Made by a program: the position numbers and the translations under genes | Source: Delphinapterus leucas | Lineage: Eukaryota > Chordata > Mammalia > Artiodactyla > Monodontidae | DNA length: 64,000 bases | Direction: 5' to 3' | Assembly (NCBI RefSeq): GCF_002288925.2 | Contig: NW_022098030.1 | Coordinates: 9,089,702 to 9,153,701, forward strand | Shown: piece by piece, positions 21,365 to 32,904 of the stretch | Numbering within the stretch: the stretch's first letter is position 1 | Layout of the letters: every line of letters begins with the position of its first letter | Notes under the pieces: model-generated | What the model saw: only the letters and a program-made list of their open reading frames with translations | What the model was told of the DNA's origin: nothing | Database searches by the model: none

Positions 21365-22105
21365 TATTGGAAGTGTAAACTGGTATAACCTTTAAGAAAA
21401 ATTTTTTGTGTTTCAGTGGAAAACTGTATCTGCTATAGCACATTCTTATGGATTATCATTTTCTAGCCCTGTCTGTTGTCTTGAAGTTATTTTGCAACTC
21501 TATGTAAGTTGTAGATAACTAATATAGATATATAAACGTTATCCTGCTAGTGATTTTAATAGCCTTACCCGCTCTCTGTGGAAAAAAAAAAAAATCAGTG
21601 TTGTCTCAATTTGCTGTTCAGTTAGGGATTCATTTACTTCTTCATATACATTTGCGTTATTTTGACATTTCCTTTGAAATAGTTATAACATTTGCCTGGT
21701 TCCCTCATTTCTTACAAATAAATTATTTAATACGTACTCATTTTACATCTGTGTGAAAGTTGTGATTTTACCTTTTCCTGAAAATTTATTAATAAACCTT
21801 TCTGGAAAATTATTTGGCAGTACAGCTAGTCTTTTTTATCAATGGATGCCCAACCTGGGGATATGGAGGGCTAACTATAGGCCATTTTAAGGGAACTGAG
21901 CACCAGCAGAAGTTGGTATCTGCGGAGGGACTGGAACCAACCCCAGGAAGATATGGAGGGCTGACTACAGTTACCAACAGTCATAAAAATTTTCAGACTA
22001 TGTGCCCAAATAACTTCACTTCTAGGAACTTGTCCTAAAGATATAGTGAGAGATATATTTACAATGATGTTTGTTTCAACATTATTTACAATAACAAAAT
22101 GTTTA
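21365..22105 (+). mobile_element. Diverged L1M ORF2 fragment, interrupted
   Basis: Pieces at 21365-21410 ('ctattggaagtgtaaactgg') and 21795-22100 ('aacttcacttctaggaactt', 'tcaacattatttacaataac') follow the order of the L1 ORF2 C-terminal region. A DNA-transposon fragment at about 21820-21970 separates the latter, and AT-rich unassigned sequence (21430-21790) lies between them. Confidence 0.6.
21820..21970 (-). mobile_element. Tigger1/MER2-like DNA transposon fragment
   Basis: The segments 'tttggtatctgcggaggg'-like sequence at 21914-21931, 'ctggaaccaaccccaggaag' and 'atatggagggctgactacag' match the end of Tigger1/MER2 elements. A second partial copy of 'gatatggagggct' is at 21860-21872. It sits inside the L1M fragment. 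Confidence 0.65.
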
Positions 22106-22129
22106 TTTGGAATATATTTATTTAAAAAT

Positions 22130-24090
22130 TAGAAAAACTATTAGATAAATTTTGGTTGTGCATAAAAATAAAAGTTGTGAACTATAAATAAATAAATCCG
22201 GCAAATTTGAAGGATACAAAATCAACATACAAAAATTAATTGCATTTCTATACACTAACAATGAACCAAAAAAGAAACTGAGAGGAAAAGAAGATATATT
22301 TCCAATACCATCAAAAAGAATAAAATACTTGGGAATAAAATTAACCAAGGAGATGAAAGACTTGTACACTTGTACACTGAAAACTACAAAACATTGCTCA
22401 AAGAATTTAAAGATACGAATAAATGGAAAGATATTCATGTTCATAGGTTGGAAGACTTAAAATTCTAGATGTCAATAGTACCCAAAGTGATCTACAGATT
22501 TAACACAACCCCTATTAAAATCCCAGCAGCATGTTCAGCAGAAATTAAATTAAAAAAAAATCCATCCTAAAATTTATATGGATTAAAATTATATGGATTA
22601 AAGGAACCCTGAATAGCCAAAGCAATCTAGAAAAAGAAGAGCAAAGTTGGAAGTCTCACACTTCCTGATCTCAAAACTTATTACAAAGCTACCGTCATCA
22701 AGACAGTGTGATACTAGCATAAAGACAAACATATAGACCAATAGAACACAATAGAGAGCCCAGAAATAAATATATATACATATAAAATATATACGCACAC
22801 ACATACACATACATATTCAAATGATTTTCAACAAGGGTGCCAAGACCATTCAGTAAGGAAAGGACAGCTTTTGAAGAAACAGTGTGAGAGAAGTGGATAT
22901 CCACATGCAAAAAAATGAAGTTAGACCCTTACATTAAATCATATACAAAATTTAGCTCAAATGGATAAAAGACCTAAATGTAAGAGCTAAAACTACAAAA
23001 CTCTTAGATGAAAACATAAGCGGAAAAAATTCATAACACTGAATTTGGCAATAATTTCTTAGACAGGACACCCAAAGCACAAGCAACAAGAGAGAAAAAT
23101 AGATAAATTGGACTACATCAAAATTTTAAACTTCTGTGTATCAGAGGACACAATTAACAGAATGAAAAGATAAATCATAAAATGAGAGAAAACATTTGCA
23201 AGTTGTACATATGATAAGCATTTATATCTATATCATATAAAGAACTCCTATAACTCAACAACAACAACAAAAACAAATAACCCAAGTAACAAGTAGGTCA
23301 AGGGCGTGAATAGTCATTTCTCCAAAGAAGGTATACAAATTGCAAAAAAGCTCATGAAAAGATGCTTGACATCGCTAATCATTAGGGAAATGCAAAGCAA
23401 AACCACAATGAGACACCACTTCATACCCATTAGGATGGCCATTAAAAAAAAAAAAGAAAAGTATAATGTTGGTGAGGATCTGGAGAGATTGGAGTGCTTG
23501 TGCATTGATGGTGGAACTGTCAAATGGTACAGCCACCGTGGAAAACAGTATGGTGGTTCCTTCAAAAAATTAAAAATTAAATTACCATGTAATCCAGAAA
23601 TTCCAGGGTCTTGAAGAGATAGTTGTACATTCATATTCACAATAGCCAAAAGGAGGAAGCAACACAAGTGTTCCTCAATGGACAGATGAATTTAAAAAGT
23701 GTAGTGTATACATAAAACAGACTATTATTCAGCTTTAAAAAGAAGGGAATTCTAACACGTTACAGGACATTATGCTAAATGAAATAAGCCAGTCATAAAA
23801 AGATCAATACAATATGATTCCACATAAATGAGGTCTCTAGAGTAGTCAAATTAACACAGACAGAAAATATAATAGCAGTTGCCAGGGGCTGAGATGAGAG
23901 GGGAATGGGAAGTTATTGTTAAATGGGTATAGAGTTTAAGTTTTGGAAGATGAAAAGAGTTCTAGAGATGGATGGTGGTGATGACCGCACAACAATGTGT
24001 ACATACTTAATACCATTAAACTACACACTTAAAAATGATTAAGACGGTAAATTTTATGTAATGTGAATTTTACAATTAAAAATTTTAAAA
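22130..24090 (+). mobile_element. L1M (L1MB-like) LINE, ORF2 3' half plus 3' UTR
   Basis: A long sense L1 remnant. It starts near the end of the reverse-transcriptase domain ('aggatacaaaatcaacatac'), passes through the ORF2 C-terminal region ('cttcctgatctcaaaactta', 'gtggtggttccttcaaaaaa'-like), and ends with a 3' UTR finishing 'aagacggtaaattttatgta' and an A-rich tail near 24090. The frame is broken throughout by stops and small indels. Two local duplications are visible: 'cttgtaca' twice at 22361-22376, and 'aaaattatatggatt' twice at 22569-22599. It is older than the 41-44 kb element. Confidence 0.85.
22768..22815. repeat. (TA/CACA)n simple repeat within L1M
   Basis: An alternating TATA and CACA tract of about 48 bases. 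Confidence 0.7.
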
Positions 24091-24186
24091 CAAGTAAACC
24101 ATGAAGTATTATCTAAGGTGTGTTTACTCTGCATTTTCCCATTTAGAATCCTATACTCACTCTGGGAGGTATGCTGGGTTTTCTCT

Positions 24187-24533
24187 GTTTTTTGTTTTTT
24201 AATAGATCTTTATTGGAGTATAATTGCTTCACAATACTGTGTTAGTTTCTGTTGTACACCAAAGTGAGTCAGCCATATGCGTCCCTATATCCCCTCCCTC
24301 TTCAGCCTCTCTCCCACCCTCCCTATCCCACCCCTCTAGGTGGTCACAAAGCAGGGAGCTGATCTCCCTGTGCTATGCGGCTGCTTCCCACTAGCTATCT
24401 ATTTTACATTCGTAGAATATATATGTCAATGCTACTCTCACTCGCCCCAGCTTCCCCCTACCCCTCTGTGTCCTCAAGGCTATTCTCTATGTCTACATCT
24501 TTATTCCTGCCCTACCCCTAGGTTCATCTGTTT
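24187..24533 (-). mobile_element. L1 LINE 3' end, antisense
   Basis: This is the reverse complement of the 1-391 and 20767-21098 type 3' UTR. It starts with 'ttttttaatagatctttatt' (the tail end) and reaches 'cctacccctaggttcatctg'. Complementary G runs, seen here as C runs, lie at 24313-24334. Confidence 0.9.
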
Positions 24534-24544
24534 TAATACAAGGA

Positions 24545-24775
24545 GACAGTATAATGCAGTTGTTAAGAGCACATGCTGTAGAGGCCAACTACCCGAAGTG
24601 TGAGCCTGGTTTCACCATTTTCTAACTCTATATCACTAAGCAATTACTAACTTATCTATGCCTCAAATTCTTCATTTGTCAAAAGAGAAAAATTGATTTC
24701 ATGCATGTGAAGCACTTAGAACAGGGGGGCAAATAACATTCAATAAAGGTGAACCATTATTATCTCCAGGAATTA
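24545..24775 (+). mobile_element. MIR SINE
   Basis: MIR order is clear: 'gttaagagcacatgctgtag', 'ttctaactctatatcactaa', 'cttcatttgtcaaaagagaa', 'gaagcacttagaacagg' and 'caaataacattcaataaagg'. Confidence 0.85.
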
Positions 24776-24875
24776 GATAACTTGTCCAAAATCAGACAGC
24801 TAGAGGATTGTGGAGCCATAGTATGAATCCAGATGTACTGGATTTTAAAAGCCAAGCTATTAAACATCAAGTGAA
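24776..24875 (-). mobile_element. MIR SINE fragment, antisense
   Basis: The string 'aacttgtccaaaatcagaca' followed by 'gctagaggattgtggagcca' is the antisense MIR core. It lies tail-to-tail with the preceding MIR. Confidence 0.65.
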
Positions 24876-25984
24876 ACAACATCTCAGGTGAATGTAGTCA
24901 TTAAAATGATGTTCTAAAAAATGTGTAACAGGAGTATGTATATGTGTGTACATCACTCGTATATATTCCTGTTACATAGTCACATATCTATTGAAAAAAT
25001 AGAGGAATTAAAATTTTCAGGTGAATAATTTTTCAATAAAAATACATTTATGAACTATAAAAGTTTCTATAGAAAACAGTTCAGATGGTGTGATAAAGCT
25101 ACCCTACCACATTATATAGAAAGTGCTCACAGGAAAATTTGATCTAATACGTCATAATTAGCTTTTATTTTAATGTATTTTTATTTCCATTTCACATATA
25201 ATAATTTATATTGCACAGAAATAATTGAAAGATAATGTATAATTATTAAAATTTGAAATGGATAAACCTCAAGTTTCTCAGTTCCTTCTTTGAGAGCTTA
25301 TAGAAATTCTTCTCTATCATTTAACTGAAAACCTCACATAGAAAACAGCTGGATTTAATGTTGAGCAGTTTTTGTTTGTCGTTTTTGTTGTGGATATTTT
25401 TAGTTTTTAATTTTCCACGTGTTTAAAGCAGAACAAGACCCCAGATGCTTTTATCTGGCTGCTCCTCCTTTTAAGGAGCCTTCAATGGGATGTGTGAACA
25501 TGTGGTTGTACATCTAAAGTCAGCTGCTCATTGTTACGTCAGGGAAGTAAAAGCCTGTGTCTTGCCGTCATTGCCTTTATACTCCTGTGAGGCACAGATT
25601 ATCTCCAGAAGGTAACTTTGGTTGTACAGTCAGAAGAAAGAAATCAAGACATAGAAAACCAGTATGGGAGGAAAGTTGTTGTTTCACTGTAAGACCTTTC
25701 TTATCTTCTGAATTTTATAACACATACAGGTATTATCTATCTCTTTTTAAATGATTATAATTAAACTGTTTAAAATTTGGGAAAAAAAATATTGTCTAGA
25801 TCATACCAGCAAAGAGTTGTTTATGGTACAAAATCATTACCATTTACTTTTAACAAATGCACAAAATGTTTCTTCATGATACATGGGAAAAATAGTTTGT
25901 TGACATAATAGCTAATTATAAACTATGGTATAGTGTTTACATGCTAAAACCAGTAAAGTTGATTTTAAAACATACAATTTAATA
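24876..25984. other. Unique AT-rich interval
   Basis: About 1.1 kb without recognised repeats. It holds a CAGCTG E-box-like hexamer (25521-25526) and a CRE-like TTACGTCA (25534-25541), both too short to assign function. Confidence 0.45.
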
Positions 25985-26127
25985 AGCATCTGTCTGGCCA
26001 ATGTGGAAACAGAACTGGGTTAGATATGGAGAACACAGACTTACAATACATCCACCTTCAAGAAACGTATTCTGATTAGAGAAAAAGACATGCCTGTTAA
26101 TCCAGATTTTAAAATGTACTAACACAA
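25985..26127 (-). mobile_element. Possible L2-type remnant, antisense
   Basis: The order 'gttagatatggagaacacag', 'ccaccttcaagaaacgtatt' and 'agagaaaaagacatgcctgt' loosely follows the antisense L2 segment. Weak and tentative. Confidence 0.35.
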
Positions 26128-26355
26128 TGATTGATCATTATGTGTTAGGCACTATTATAAGTGCTTGAAATATTTTCATCTACTTAATCATTACCATAAA
26201 CCTAAGAGGTAGGTACTTTTATTAGTCCTAAAGTCCAGATGGGGAAATGAAGGCATAGAGGGTACTAATAACTTGATAGTTAAGGTCACAGAATCAGTAA
26301 AGGGTGGAGAAAATATGGATCCAAATTTGGATCTGAAAACACTCTTAATTATTAA
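26128..26355 (-). mobile_element. MIR SINE, antisense
   Basis: Complementary to MIR: 'gtgttaggcactattataag', 'cataaacctaagaggtaggt' and 'ccagatggggaaatgaaggc', followed by 'ggtcacagaatcagtaaagg'. Confidence 0.85.
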
Positions 26356-26799
26356 GCTAAAGTTCCTCCTGACTTCGGAGATATAGTTGTTAGTTGAAGT
26401 CTCCCTGCCCCAGGAGAGTACACTAGGATCCCCTCGATATCCCCAGCTGTGCCCCTGTAGGTCTAGAAACCGTTGCAGATGACTTTAATTTCCCAGAGGC
26501 TTGGGTTCCTGTGGTTCCCTCTGATTCTGGGCTCTACTATCCCTAAATCTTGTTTTGCTTCTTTGTTATCATGTATGTAAAACTGAGCTCAAACTCAAGT
26601 TAGGAAGAAAAATTTTCTTCAATCAATTTTAATGAGTAAATCTTTAATGAAGACATAGGTAGGAATCTGAGAGGTTCCTACCTATAACATAACACTATAT
26701 GTATAACATAACACTATTTCCCTTTCCTCTCAACTTCCCTTACTCATGCAGCTCCTTCACCCCAAACAGCCATCAAGCCATTTTTACTAAGAATTACTG
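26356..26799. other. Unique sequence
   Basis: About 440 bases. A local duplication 'ataacataacactat' occurs twice at about 26684-26698 and 26702-26716. Confidence 0.5.
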
Positions 26800-26879
26800 T
26801 TTTCCAAGAAGACTTCTGCTCATCAAAAATTACCTTCACTATGTTTTCCACACAATGTAAAACAAAAATATAAAACTTA

Positions 26880-27335
26880 TTAACATGCATTGAACATGTA
26901 CTACTGGCCAGGCCAGAAAGATCTTTGCCTCCAGGGCATTTAGATTTTGCTGGGAGAAGAAAGATAATAACACATAAATAAAAGAAAAATATTATAGAAT
27001 GACCAGGGCTTTGCAAAAAAAAACAAAAAAAAAATTACAGTAGGCTTTGACTCAGACTGTAAATTGGATGGACAAGTAAAGCCTGTCTTGGAAGATGACA
27101 TTTGAACTGAGAGCTCAAGAAAAGGAGTCAGCCAGATCAGGCAAAGGCAAAAGCTAATACAAAGCCCTAAAGTTGTAAGAATCACTATGAGTTCTAAGAA
27201 CAGAAAGAAGGCCAGTCTGGCAAAATAGGGGGTAAAGGAAAAAGTGGTCCATCACAAGGGCAGAGATGGTTGCAGAGGTATGTTGAAGTACAGTTTTTAA
27301 GCTAGAGTGAGAAGTTTGGTTCCATTCTAAGTTGC
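26880..27335 (-). mobile_element. L2 LINE fragment, antisense (part 1 of 2)
   Basis: The order 'aagatgacatttgaactgag', 'aggagtcagccagatcaggc', 'aatacaaagccctaaagtt' and 'agaaagaaggccagtctggc' matches the antisense L2 region that precedes the reverse-transcriptase block also seen at 47830-49340. It continues at 27776 after another element. Confidence 0.7.
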
Positions 27336-27339
27336 TTCA

Positions 27340-27775
27340 GTTTGGGCCAATCAGAGAAGCGGAACCACTAGGAATGATACAATACAAGGGATCTTAGTGC
27401 ATTTGTGGGAGCTTGTTAAACAGTTTGTCTTGCTGTTGCTTCTCTGTCTGGCTGAGCTTGAGCTTATTAGAAGAAATATTTGAGAGGAAAAGATAGGCAT
27501 AAAGTAAGGTTGTAAAAGGACAAATTGGATTTAATGATGATGACCAAGATTGAGCTGGACACCGCAAGGGCAAACTGAGCAGGCTGTGGCAACAATACCT
27601 CTCTCTACATTGACCTCTGGATCATAAAAACAGCTGCTGCTTCACTTCTCTCTTCCAAGTCTCAAACAAACTCTTTTGTGGCCAATGCTAGCCCAGAGCC
27701 ATATAGGGAAAGGAATTCTGGGGGACACAGTCCCAACTTAGTTGACACAGTGCATCACTACTACAAGAGTATAAT
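27340..27775 (+). mobile_element. Ancient retroelement 3' module (L1M-type, subfamily unresolved) inserted in L2
   Basis: The start 'ccaatcagagaagcggaacc' and the end 'cccaacttagttgacacagt' have the same architecture as 35927-36578. I believe this is an L1M-lineage 3' UTR module, but the family name is uncertain. Confidence 0.5.
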
Positions 27776-27900
27776 GGGACGTTATTGGACAGTGTTAAGC
27801 AGTGGAATTACATTATCTAATTTTTAAAAATCATCATCATGACCATTATGGTGGTAATTAAGTTGGGAAAGGAGTCAAGTCTAACCAGTGGTATTCCAGT
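27776..27900 (-). mobile_element. L2 LINE fragment, antisense (part 2 of 2)
   Basis: 'tggacagtgttaagcagtgg' and 'aattacattatctaattttt' continue the antisense L2 order broken at 27335. Confidence 0.6.
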
Positions 27901-29335
27901 AAAGGTTTGCAACCTGCTACGGGAGGAGGAAAGGAGTATTTGTATGTTCAGCAAGTTCTGTGGTATAAAACCTCCCACGGTGGCCAATTTCAAGCTACCA
28001 ATAGTTTAGCGACTAGTTCACCAAATTCCTAAAAATTCAAGTTAGTTCTCATGTGCTGATACCAGTCAGCTCCAGCACACAACTGAGTTTAGCTGAGAGA
28101 TGAAGACTAGTTGAAAATGAGTTTCTGATATTTGAGACTGAAAGAGTCACAGTTGATACTATACTCCACAGTGGTCCCTCCCTGTGCCCTGAGCAAGCTT
28201 GGGCACCTTGACTCTGTCTTTCTTGAGCATGAGATACTTTCCTGGGAGGTTCCTTCAGCATGCCTGCAAATATGCCCCTCATGTACAATTTCAACGTGTC
28301 TTTTAAATACTGTAAACTCAAGCAGGATCCCACTAGAGAATAAGATGAAATGAGGCATGGCTTTTTATGTTCAGCCATTGCACATTGACTAGAATTTGGA
28401 AGAAAAATAGTCTGAATCTAGGTGCAACAGACACAACAGAGCTTCTCACATCTGGTTACCTACCTATACTTTGAACAAACTACAGGCTATCCCTTGGTCC
28501 AGAGAATCATAATTAATAACCTATACTCATGTGCAGGTTTTGAATTAGCAACTTCAGTTTTGTCCCTGAGACAAAACTATTATCTAACTAGGCTTTGCCC
28601 CATAAATCATCATCTTGAAATGCACAGAGCTCACAGCAAGGCAAGAAAATGCAGAGTTGCTCTAACCAACAGAGGGCATCCTTAAGGAAGGAAGAGAATG
28701 TTCCCCTTCTACAAAGAGGAGCAAATACAAACGAAAACTTATCGCTCAGGATGCAGGAAAACGATACAATAGTGAGAGTCACTTCATGAAATGGCATTCA
28801 TCATTCTTTATTTTTATTTGCTACCTAGGGAAAAATCTTGTGAGTTTTACACTGTCACAGAACAAGGAGAAAAATGAGATGACTCATAATTTATAGAGCT
28901 GACTTGATGATTTAACTCTCACATTTCTGAGAGTTACAAAAATCTTTCTTTCACTCTGGGACAACAGGCAATAAGCCAATCGTGGAGTCATGGCTCCCCT
29001 TGCCCTCCCTCAGCACTGCTATGCTGATGGAGGCTATAATACTTCAGTGAGTTTTGCACAGAGAGACCTATTTGCAGGATCTCAGAGAAGACACAGCATT
29101 ATTTTTATAAACTGATTTCTTGTTTGGGGTGAATCCTAGTTTTATCAAGCAGAATGCTACACAACAAGCCTCCAGGCTGGGAAAGTCATTAAAAGTAAAT
29201 TTAATTTACCACCCTCATCTAATGTTTGTACTACCTGTGTAGTATTTCTGCGTACCTTTGAACGTCTTCAAACTACAAACTAAATGCAAGTCTTCTGGTT
29301 TCTCACCATTTTTTTATTACAGGTATTCATTTATG
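27901..29335. other. Unique sequence
   Basis: About 1.4 kb with no interspersed repeat recognised. Overlapping short open frames around 28050-28380 show no domain and lack splice or family support. Confidence 0.5.
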
Positions 29336-29346
29336 TGTCCTTCACT

Positions 29347-29387
<41 letters not shown>

Positions 29388-29651
29388 TTATTTATTTATG
29401 GCTGTGTTGGGTCTTCGTTTCTGTGCGAGGGCTTTCTCCAGTTGCGGTGCGCAGGCCTCTCACTGTCGCGGCCTCTCCCGCTGCGGAGCACAGTCTCCAG
29501 ACGCGCAAGCTCAGTAGTTGTGGCTCACGGGCTTAGTTGCTCCAGGGCATGTGGGATCTTCCCAGACCAGGGCTCGAACCCGTGTCCCTTTGCATTGGCA
29601 GGCAGATTCCCAACCACTGCGCCACCAGGGAAGCCCCTGTCCTTCACTTCT
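29336..29651 (-). mobile_element. CHR-type SINE, long form, with expanded tetranucleotide tail
   Basis: The body at about 29400-29637 is on the minus strand. It is longer than the short class because it keeps the terminal 'ggctgtgttgggtcttcgtt' region. An identical 14-bp duplication 'tgtccttcacttct' is at 29336-29349 and 29638-29651. The tail has become (TCTA)n then (TTTA)n at 29350-29399. Confidence 0.93.
29350..29399. repeat. (TCTA)n(TTTA)n microsatellite in a SINE tail
   Basis: About nine TCTA-type units followed by TTTA units, lying between the left target duplication and the SINE body. Confidence 0.92.
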
Positions 29652-29658
29652 TAATGGA

Positions 29659-29710
29659 GTCTCTCTCTCTCTCATACACATAAATATATAGATAGATACA
29701 TACATACAGA
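29659..29710. repeat. (TC)n and GATA/CATA-rich simple repeat
   Basis: 'gtctctctctctctc' followed by 'agatagatacatacatacag'. Confidence 0.8.
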
Positions 29711-29845
29711 TATGATTAATAATGGTATGGTTTTATGGGTGGTATCTATAAAGCTCTAGGTATGTGGAGTTCATCAAGGCTACACTACTTAGCTTGTATA
29801 CTCAAGATGAACATGCTCGTGAGAGTCAAGCAGTCCCACAAAATT

Positions 29846-30160
29846 AATTGATGAAGGACTTCCCTGGTGGCACAGTGGTTGAGAACCTGCCTGCCAATGC
29901 AGGGCACACGGGTTCGAGCCCTGGTCTGGGAAGATCCCACATGCTGCAGAGCAACTGGGCCCGTGAGCCACAGCTACTGAACCTGCACGCCTGGAGCCTG
30001 TGCTCTGAAACAAGAGAGGCCGCGATAGTGAGAGGCCCACGCACCGCGATGAAGAGTGGCCCCGCTCGCCGCAACTAAAGAAAATCCACGCACAGAAATG
30101 AAAACCCAACACAGCCAAATAAATAAATAAATTTATTTATTTAAAAAAAAATTGATGAAG
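29846..30160 (+). mobile_element. CHR-type SINE, long form
   Basis: The body at 29857-30149 includes the extra 3' region absent from the short class: from 'gatgaagagtggccccgctc' near 30048 to 'aacccaacacagccaaataa', then (AAAT)n/(TTTA)n and a short A tail. An identical 11-bp duplication 'aattgatgaag' is at 29846-29856 and 30150-30160. Confidence 0.94.
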
Positions 30161-30289
30161 AGGTAAAAGTAAAGTAATTAAGATGATGGTCTTGGTAACT
30201 AGTCACCTTGCAATCCAGCATTAGTAGACAGATGGCTAAGAATGACCAAAGGATTGGGAAGTTGCTGAAACTTCTAAGGTCTTTACTTC

Positions 30290-31500
30290 TGGATAACTCA
30301 GAAGTCAGCCTATTATAGAATTGGGCTATAGCTGCAAAATAAACCTCCCCAGACTTAGTGGTATAAATAACCATTGTACTATGCTCACAGATTCTGTTTG
30401 GTTAGGCATTCAGAGCCAGGAGAGCTTTTCTCTTTTTCTGTTTCCACATAGACACAATGTCTAGTGCTTTACCTAGGAAAACTCAAAGGCTAGAGGTAAC
30501 AAAATGTCTGGAAGCTGAAATCATCTGAAGGCATATAGGTACATATAGGAGCTCTGATAGGAAATAAAGGCAGCAGGCTCCAACCTTGGGTAGGGCAATT
30601 TTGTTTGAGTTCCAAGAGCATCAACCCCAAGAGGACCAGGCTTTCCTGCCTTTTATAACCTACACTCAGAAGTGACATGCACGTGACTTCTATTGCAATC
30701 ACAAGTGCACCCAAATTCACTGAGGAAAGAAAATAGATCCCCTCCTTCTCAATGGGAGGAGTGTCAAGGACACATTTTAAGAAGAGCACGTGGGAGGTAA
30801 ATATATTTGCAACTAACTTTGAGAAACACAATTTCCCACTGTCTGCCCATTAGGCCCCCAAATTCATATATTCATGTGGAAAATGTGCTCCTAATTCCCT
30901 CTAAAATCCCCAAATCTAATCCAATTATAGCATAAGCCTCAAAGTTAAGGGTCTTATTATCTAAATCAGGTCCAAATACATATGGGGCTCTTTAAATGTG
31001 ACTACTTGGATACAGCTCCTTCAGTGCCATTTCTGTCAATCTGAAAAACTGCAAACTAAAGTTATCTGCCCTAAACACACCCAACATACGGTGGTGGGAC
31101 ATTCATAGGATAACTGCTATAGACACTCCCGTTTAAAAGCGGTGAAAACAGAAGACACATAGCAAGCACTGTCCTACAGCTATTTTGAAATCTAGCACAT
31201 TTCTTGATTAAATTAAGTCCTACTGCCTGAGAGATGTTCTCTATGGCTCTTGGCTCTTCCCTCTAAGTTCCTGGTTCTACCTTCTGGGCTTTTGACTTTG
31301 CCTTCCAAGTCTTCCTTTTCTATAAGAAACAGCCCATGTTGGCAGCTGAGTCGTTCTCTCAGCCTGCTTCCTTATATCACAGTGACTGGGATTCAAGAGT
31401 GAGTGTCCCAAGAGAGCTAAGAAAAAACTGTGTTGCCTTTTATAACCTAGCCTTGGAAACGACATAGCATCATTTGTGCCATAGTCACAGCTCTCCAGAT
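30290..31500 (+). mobile_element. Block of ancient retroelement sequence (L1M-type 3' region, subfamily unresolved)
   Basis: From 30300 the sequence follows the 'gctgcaaaataaacc ... agacttagtggtataaat' module, then 'ccttctcaatgggaggagtg' near 30747, then 'caccc aacatacggtggtggg' near 31078 and 'ttgattaaattaagtcctac' near 31205. These phrases recur as high-copy ancient mammalian repeats in my memory. Division into one or more elements is unresolved. Confidence 0.5.
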
Positions 31501-31869
31501 TTTAGAATAGGGAACACCATAGCCCCTACACCTGTGTTAAAGCTAAATTTTGAGATTAGCTTGTGGGATTGTACAAAATGTTTAAGGCACTTCTGGAAAA
31601 TATGATCAGCCATACTGGGGATTCTGTTTGCTTGTTTGGTCATTTTAAACTGAAGGGTTTTGACTCAGTCTTCAGAATCTTAATCCAGCTTAGCTAATAC
31701 TAAGTATATATAGGTGTAGAGACAGTCTTACACGGAGGTAAAGTGGCCAGCGACTTCCTATATGTAATAGGAAGCCCTATTCAAAAAAATTTACCCCTTT
31801 TCCCCTGTGTTAGTAAAGATCAGCTAGGATGAAAGAGGAAAAAAGCCTTAAAAATATAATGTCTCTAAA
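31501..31869. other. Unassigned sequence between ancient repeat blocks
   Basis: About 370 bases with no recognised family. Confidence 0.45.
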
Positions 31870-32830
31870 AAATAATCATCTATTCCATGCTTTCTTCTGA
31901 GTGTTCTGGTTGATAGTTAGCTCTGTTCCACGTAGTCATTTAGGGATCCATGTCTTTAGGAACAGTCTACCATCTTCAGTAGTTGAATTCCAAAGTATTC
32001 TTGCAGGGGCGCCATGCAACACAGCAAGAAGCAGAAAGGGAAGTAGAAAACAAAGTACTTAACAAGGTTTATGGAGGCCAGATCTAGAAGTGGTCTGAGT
32101 TTACTCAGTTTCCATTGCCAGAACTCTGTAATATGGCATACCTAATTGCAAAAAAGGATAGGAATAGTAGCATAGTTTGTTCCCACGATGAAGAGGCCAT
32201 ATATTTTCTTGAAAAGTAGCATCCGACTTCCCCCAAATACACTCCACCAACTCTTTAGCAACCACCATCTTCCTATTGTTAGGGTACAGCAAATCTCCAA
32301 CTTTGACTATCACTTGTGTAGTTCAGTCTCTCTTCACACCCCCTGGGGATTCACAATGCACCCTCCTCTGTCCTGAGCTGTGCCCTGAGAGACTGATCTT
32401 AGGGCTTCATCCCCTAGGTTCGCTTGCCCTTTGGCTTCTGGTTGGATGCGGAGAGAGAAGATCTAAAGGTAGGAGGAAAGAGGTCAATGTATTGATTCCC
32501 TTCCCCTATTCTCTTGCAGCTTTGCTGTTGCTTTAGCAGCAGCTTCATCCTAAGGCTGGAGCTTCTAGAGGGTGGCCAGTTTTCCATTACTCCAGTCCCT
32601 TCTGGACTCCAATAACACCATTCCCTCTTCTGGCCCTTTTAGGTTGGTGGTGTTAACAGCTTCCCACTAAGGCTAGTTTCTTAGTATTTCTCTATTTTTT
32701 TGTTGGTTGTCATAACCTTTCCCAACCCTCTCTAAATAGTTCCTTCATTAAATGGTTGTTAGTTAAACTCTTTGAGGTGTCGTCTACTTCCCATCTTGCC
32801 CTTGATTGATACAATCATTCGGTGGACTTA
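31870..32830 (+). mobile_element. Ancient retroelement 3' modules (subfamily unresolved)
   Basis: Two modules appear in order. At 31870-32215: 'catttagggatccatgtctt' and 'atatggcatacctaattgca'. At 32216-32830: 'gagcttctagagggtggcca', 'agttccttcattaaatggtt', ending 'ccttgattgatacaatcatt'. Both resemble high-copy ancient 3' UTR segments. Names are not assigned. Confidence 0.45.
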
Positions 32831-32904
32831 ATTTGATTCAGTATATAATTATGAGGTGGCTATTTGTGCAAATATGGGGTACATAAAATAGAAATAAAAA
32901 GGGA

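Noticed and set aside
25534..25541. CRE-like TTACGTCA near an E-box
   Set aside because: Single short motifs occur by chance in 64 kb; there is no promoter or transcript evidence.
29350..29399. Regular array that could be mistaken for a CRISPR-like repeat
   Set aside because: It is a tetranucleotide microsatellite in a SINE tail, with no spacers.
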